From positions 1-24,470 of the forward strand of contig CAZSBS010000036.1 in the NCBI GenBank assembly GCA_964605095.1: a stretch of DNA of 24,470 nt, given 5' to 3'. Below the pieces are notes generated by a model. That model was not told the DNA's origin. It did not search any database and saw nothing but the letters and a program-made list of their open reading frames with translations. Shown here piece by piece: positions 23,172-24,470 of this stretch. The DNA comes from JAUWQU01 sp964605095 (lineage in GTDB: Bacteria > Planctomycetota > Phycisphaerae > SM23-33). The first letter of the stretch is position 1; the number at the start of each line of letters is the position of its first letter. Both the position numbers and the translations under genes were made by a program.

Positions 23172-24470
23172 CTACACCTCTGCGTCTCTGTGGCAGGTCG
23201 TTTTTCCCTGACGGGCGAGGTGGATGGCCAGGACCGTAACGTCGGCGGGGGTTACCCCGCTGATCCGCAGCGCCTGGCCCAGGCATCGTGGCCTGGCCGC
23301 GCGGAGCTTCTCGCGGGCCTCGAATCGCAGGTGTGAGACGGCGTCGTAGTCCATGCCGTCCGGCAGCAGCTTGCGGTCGAGTTCCTGCATCTGCCGCAAG
23401 GCGGACTGCTGCTTGGCGATATAGCCGGCGTAGCGGGCGTCGATGGCGACGGATTTGACCGCAGTCGGGTTGTCGTCCACGATGCGCCGCAGCGTATCGG
23501 CAGCGTCGCCGGCTGCCAAGGCCAAGACATCGGCCAGGCAGTGGTCCGGCTGGGCCAACAGCGCCCAGAGGCTTTTAGCGACGCCGCCTTCTGCACTGGT
23601 GGCGCGGGCAGCCTGGAGGCACCGCTTTGCCTCGCTGGCGGCTTGGGCCTTGGCTGAGTAGGCCGACCAGCGGGCATCGTCGATGAGTCCGACCGACCGG
23701 CCAACCTCTGTGAGCCGTCGATCCGCGTTGTCGGCCCGCAGGCTCAGGCGGCACTCGGCCCGGCTGGTGAACATGCGGTACGGCTCGGTTATGCCCTTTG
23801 TGACGAGGTCGTCGATCATCACGCCGATGTACGCCTGGTCGCGCCCCAGCACCAGTGGCGGCTCGTTCCGCATCGCCAGCACCGCGTTTGCCCCCGCGAT
23901 CAGGCCCTGGGCGGCGGCCTCTTCGTAGCCCGTCGTGCCGTTGATCTGCCCGGCCAGGAAAAGTCCCGCCGCCGCGTGCGTCTCCAACGTCGAGCGAAGC
24001 TGCGTCGGCGGAAAATAATCGTACTCGATGGCGTAGCCGTAGCGGAGTATCTCCGCTTTCTCCAGGCCCGGGATGTTTCGGACGACAACGTCCTGCACGT
24101 CAGCCGGCAGCGACGTCGCTATGCCGTTGACGTACATCCAGTTAGTATCCCGGCCCTCCGGCTCGAGGAAGACCTGGTGCGAGTCCTTGTCGGCGAACCG
24201 CTTGATCTTGGTCTCCAGCGACGGGCAATATCGCGGCCCGACGGACTGAATCTGCCCCGTGTAAAGCGGCGCCCTGTGCAGGTTGGCAAGGATCGCCTCG
24301 TGGACTTCGCGCGTCGTATGCGTTATCCAGCACGGCTCCTGCCGCACGTCCAGCCGGCGCGTGAGAAACGAAAACGGCTGGGGGTCCGCATCGCCGTCTT
24401 GGCGCTCGCAGCGGGAGTAGTCTATCGTCTCGGCCGCGAGGCGCGGGCAAGTGCCGGTCTTGAGCCGGCC
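23172..24470 (-). CDS. mnmG: tRNA U34 carboxymethylaminomethyl-modifying enzyme MnmG (GidA), N-terminus beyond window
   Basis: MnmG, with MnmE, installs the cmnm5 group at wobble uridine 34 of several tRNAs, using FAD and methylene-THF. The open frame runs off the window end, so the N-terminal FAD-binding part is missing; 432 of about 620 residues are visible. Landmarks are GRLKTGTCPRL at the very edge (the family usually has TPPRL, so a Cys replaces a Pro), TIDYS soon after, FLAGQINGTTGYEEAAAQG (FAD-binding), FTSRAECRLSLRADNAD, and ISGVTPADVTVLAIHL near the end. The helical C-terminal domain that binds MnmE and tRNA is complete. The last seven to eight codons (CHRDAEV and stop) lie in a copy of the palindromic repeat family and replace the normal tail. 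It is convergent with nothing visible and lies upstream of flgM on the same strand, 370 bp away. Confidence 0.95.
   Translation of the reverse strand, partial: GRLKTGTCPRLAAETIDYSRCERQDGDADPQPFSFLTRRLDVRQEPCWITHTTREVHEAILANLHRAPLYTGQIQSVGPRYCPSLETKIKRFADKDSHQVFLEPEGRDTNWMYVNGIATSLPADVQDVVVRNIPGLEKAEILRYGYAIEYDYFPPTQLRSTLETHAAAGLFLAGQINGTTGYEEAAAQGLIAGANAVLAMRNEPPLVLGRDQAYIGVMIDDLVTKGITEPYRMFTSRAECRLSLRADNADRRLTEVGRSVGLIDDARWSAYSAKAQAASEAKRCLQAARATSAEGGVAKSLWALLAQPDHCLADVLALAAGDAADTLRRIVDDNPTAVKSVAIDARYAGYIAKQQSALRQMQELDRKLLPDGMDYDAVSHLRFEAREKLRAARPRCLGQALRISGVTPADVTVLAIHLARQGKTTCHRDAEV
23173..23195. repeat. Repeat element, copy 3 (half unit, inside the mnmG 3' end)
   Basis: The segment cctctgcgtctctgtgg (23177-23193) matches the core of the copies at 3410-3533 and 11544-11720. 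Only one arm is recognisable; no partner arm was found within 150 bp. Its reverse complement encodes the final residues of MnmG, so a half element has become part of the gene. Confidence 0.65.

Overview
The window looks like chromosome from a GC-rich, largely anaerobic bacterium, most likely a planctomycete (Phycisphaerae-like). The pointers are two formylglycine-type sulfatases (one with a Tat signal), a tungsten-type aldehyde:ferredoxin oxidoreductase, a stand-alone FlgM-like protein, and heavy use of GTG/TTG starts. This placement is an inference from gene content, not from a marker gene comparison. I see no rRNA, tRNA, CRISPR array, transposase, phage gene or plasmid function.

Layout. (1) 2-2031, plus strand: the tail of a probable lipoprotein, then a GltS-type sodium/glutamate symporter. 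(2) 2051-6329, minus strand: a GH4 glycosidase and a TldD/PmbA(TldE) peptidase pair. (3) 6385-13924, minus strand: a tightly packed seven-gene block. In transcription order it encodes a small conserved-looking protein, a MutL/GlmL-like ASKHA ATPase, a barrel-sandwich/KOW protein, a signal-peptide + FN3-like + membrane-anchored soluble-domain protein, a six-TM protein, a TM-soluble-TM protein and a roughly seven-TM protein. Most junctions overlap by 1-4 bp. No glutamate mutase subunit is present, so the ATPase appears to serve a membrane assembly rather than a B12 mutase. This is the best candidate here for an undescribed system.

(4) 14194-22368, plus strand and divergent from block 3: AOR, DapA-family aldolase, a sulfatase without signal peptide, a Tat-exported sulfatase, an M42 aminopeptidase and a muconate-lactonizing-type enolase-superfamily enzyme. 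These fit catabolism of sulfated organic matter: desulfation, aldol cleavage of a 2-keto acid, oxidation of the aldehyde to an acid on ferredoxin, and peptide hydrolysis with possible epimerisation. (5) 22522-24470, minus strand: an FlgM-like anti-sigma factor with its own promoter, long leader and terminator, then the C-terminal two thirds of mnmG, running off the window.

A palindromic repeat family (core like cgcagagatcgcagag, with cttctt-rich flanks) occurs at 3410-3559, 11544-11745 and 23173-23195. Each copy lies at the 3' end of a minus-strand gene, and the last one supplies the final codons of mnmG. The 245-bp gap between the two divergent operons (13925-14193) holds a strong palindrome, a 14-bp direct repeat and candidate promoters on both strands.
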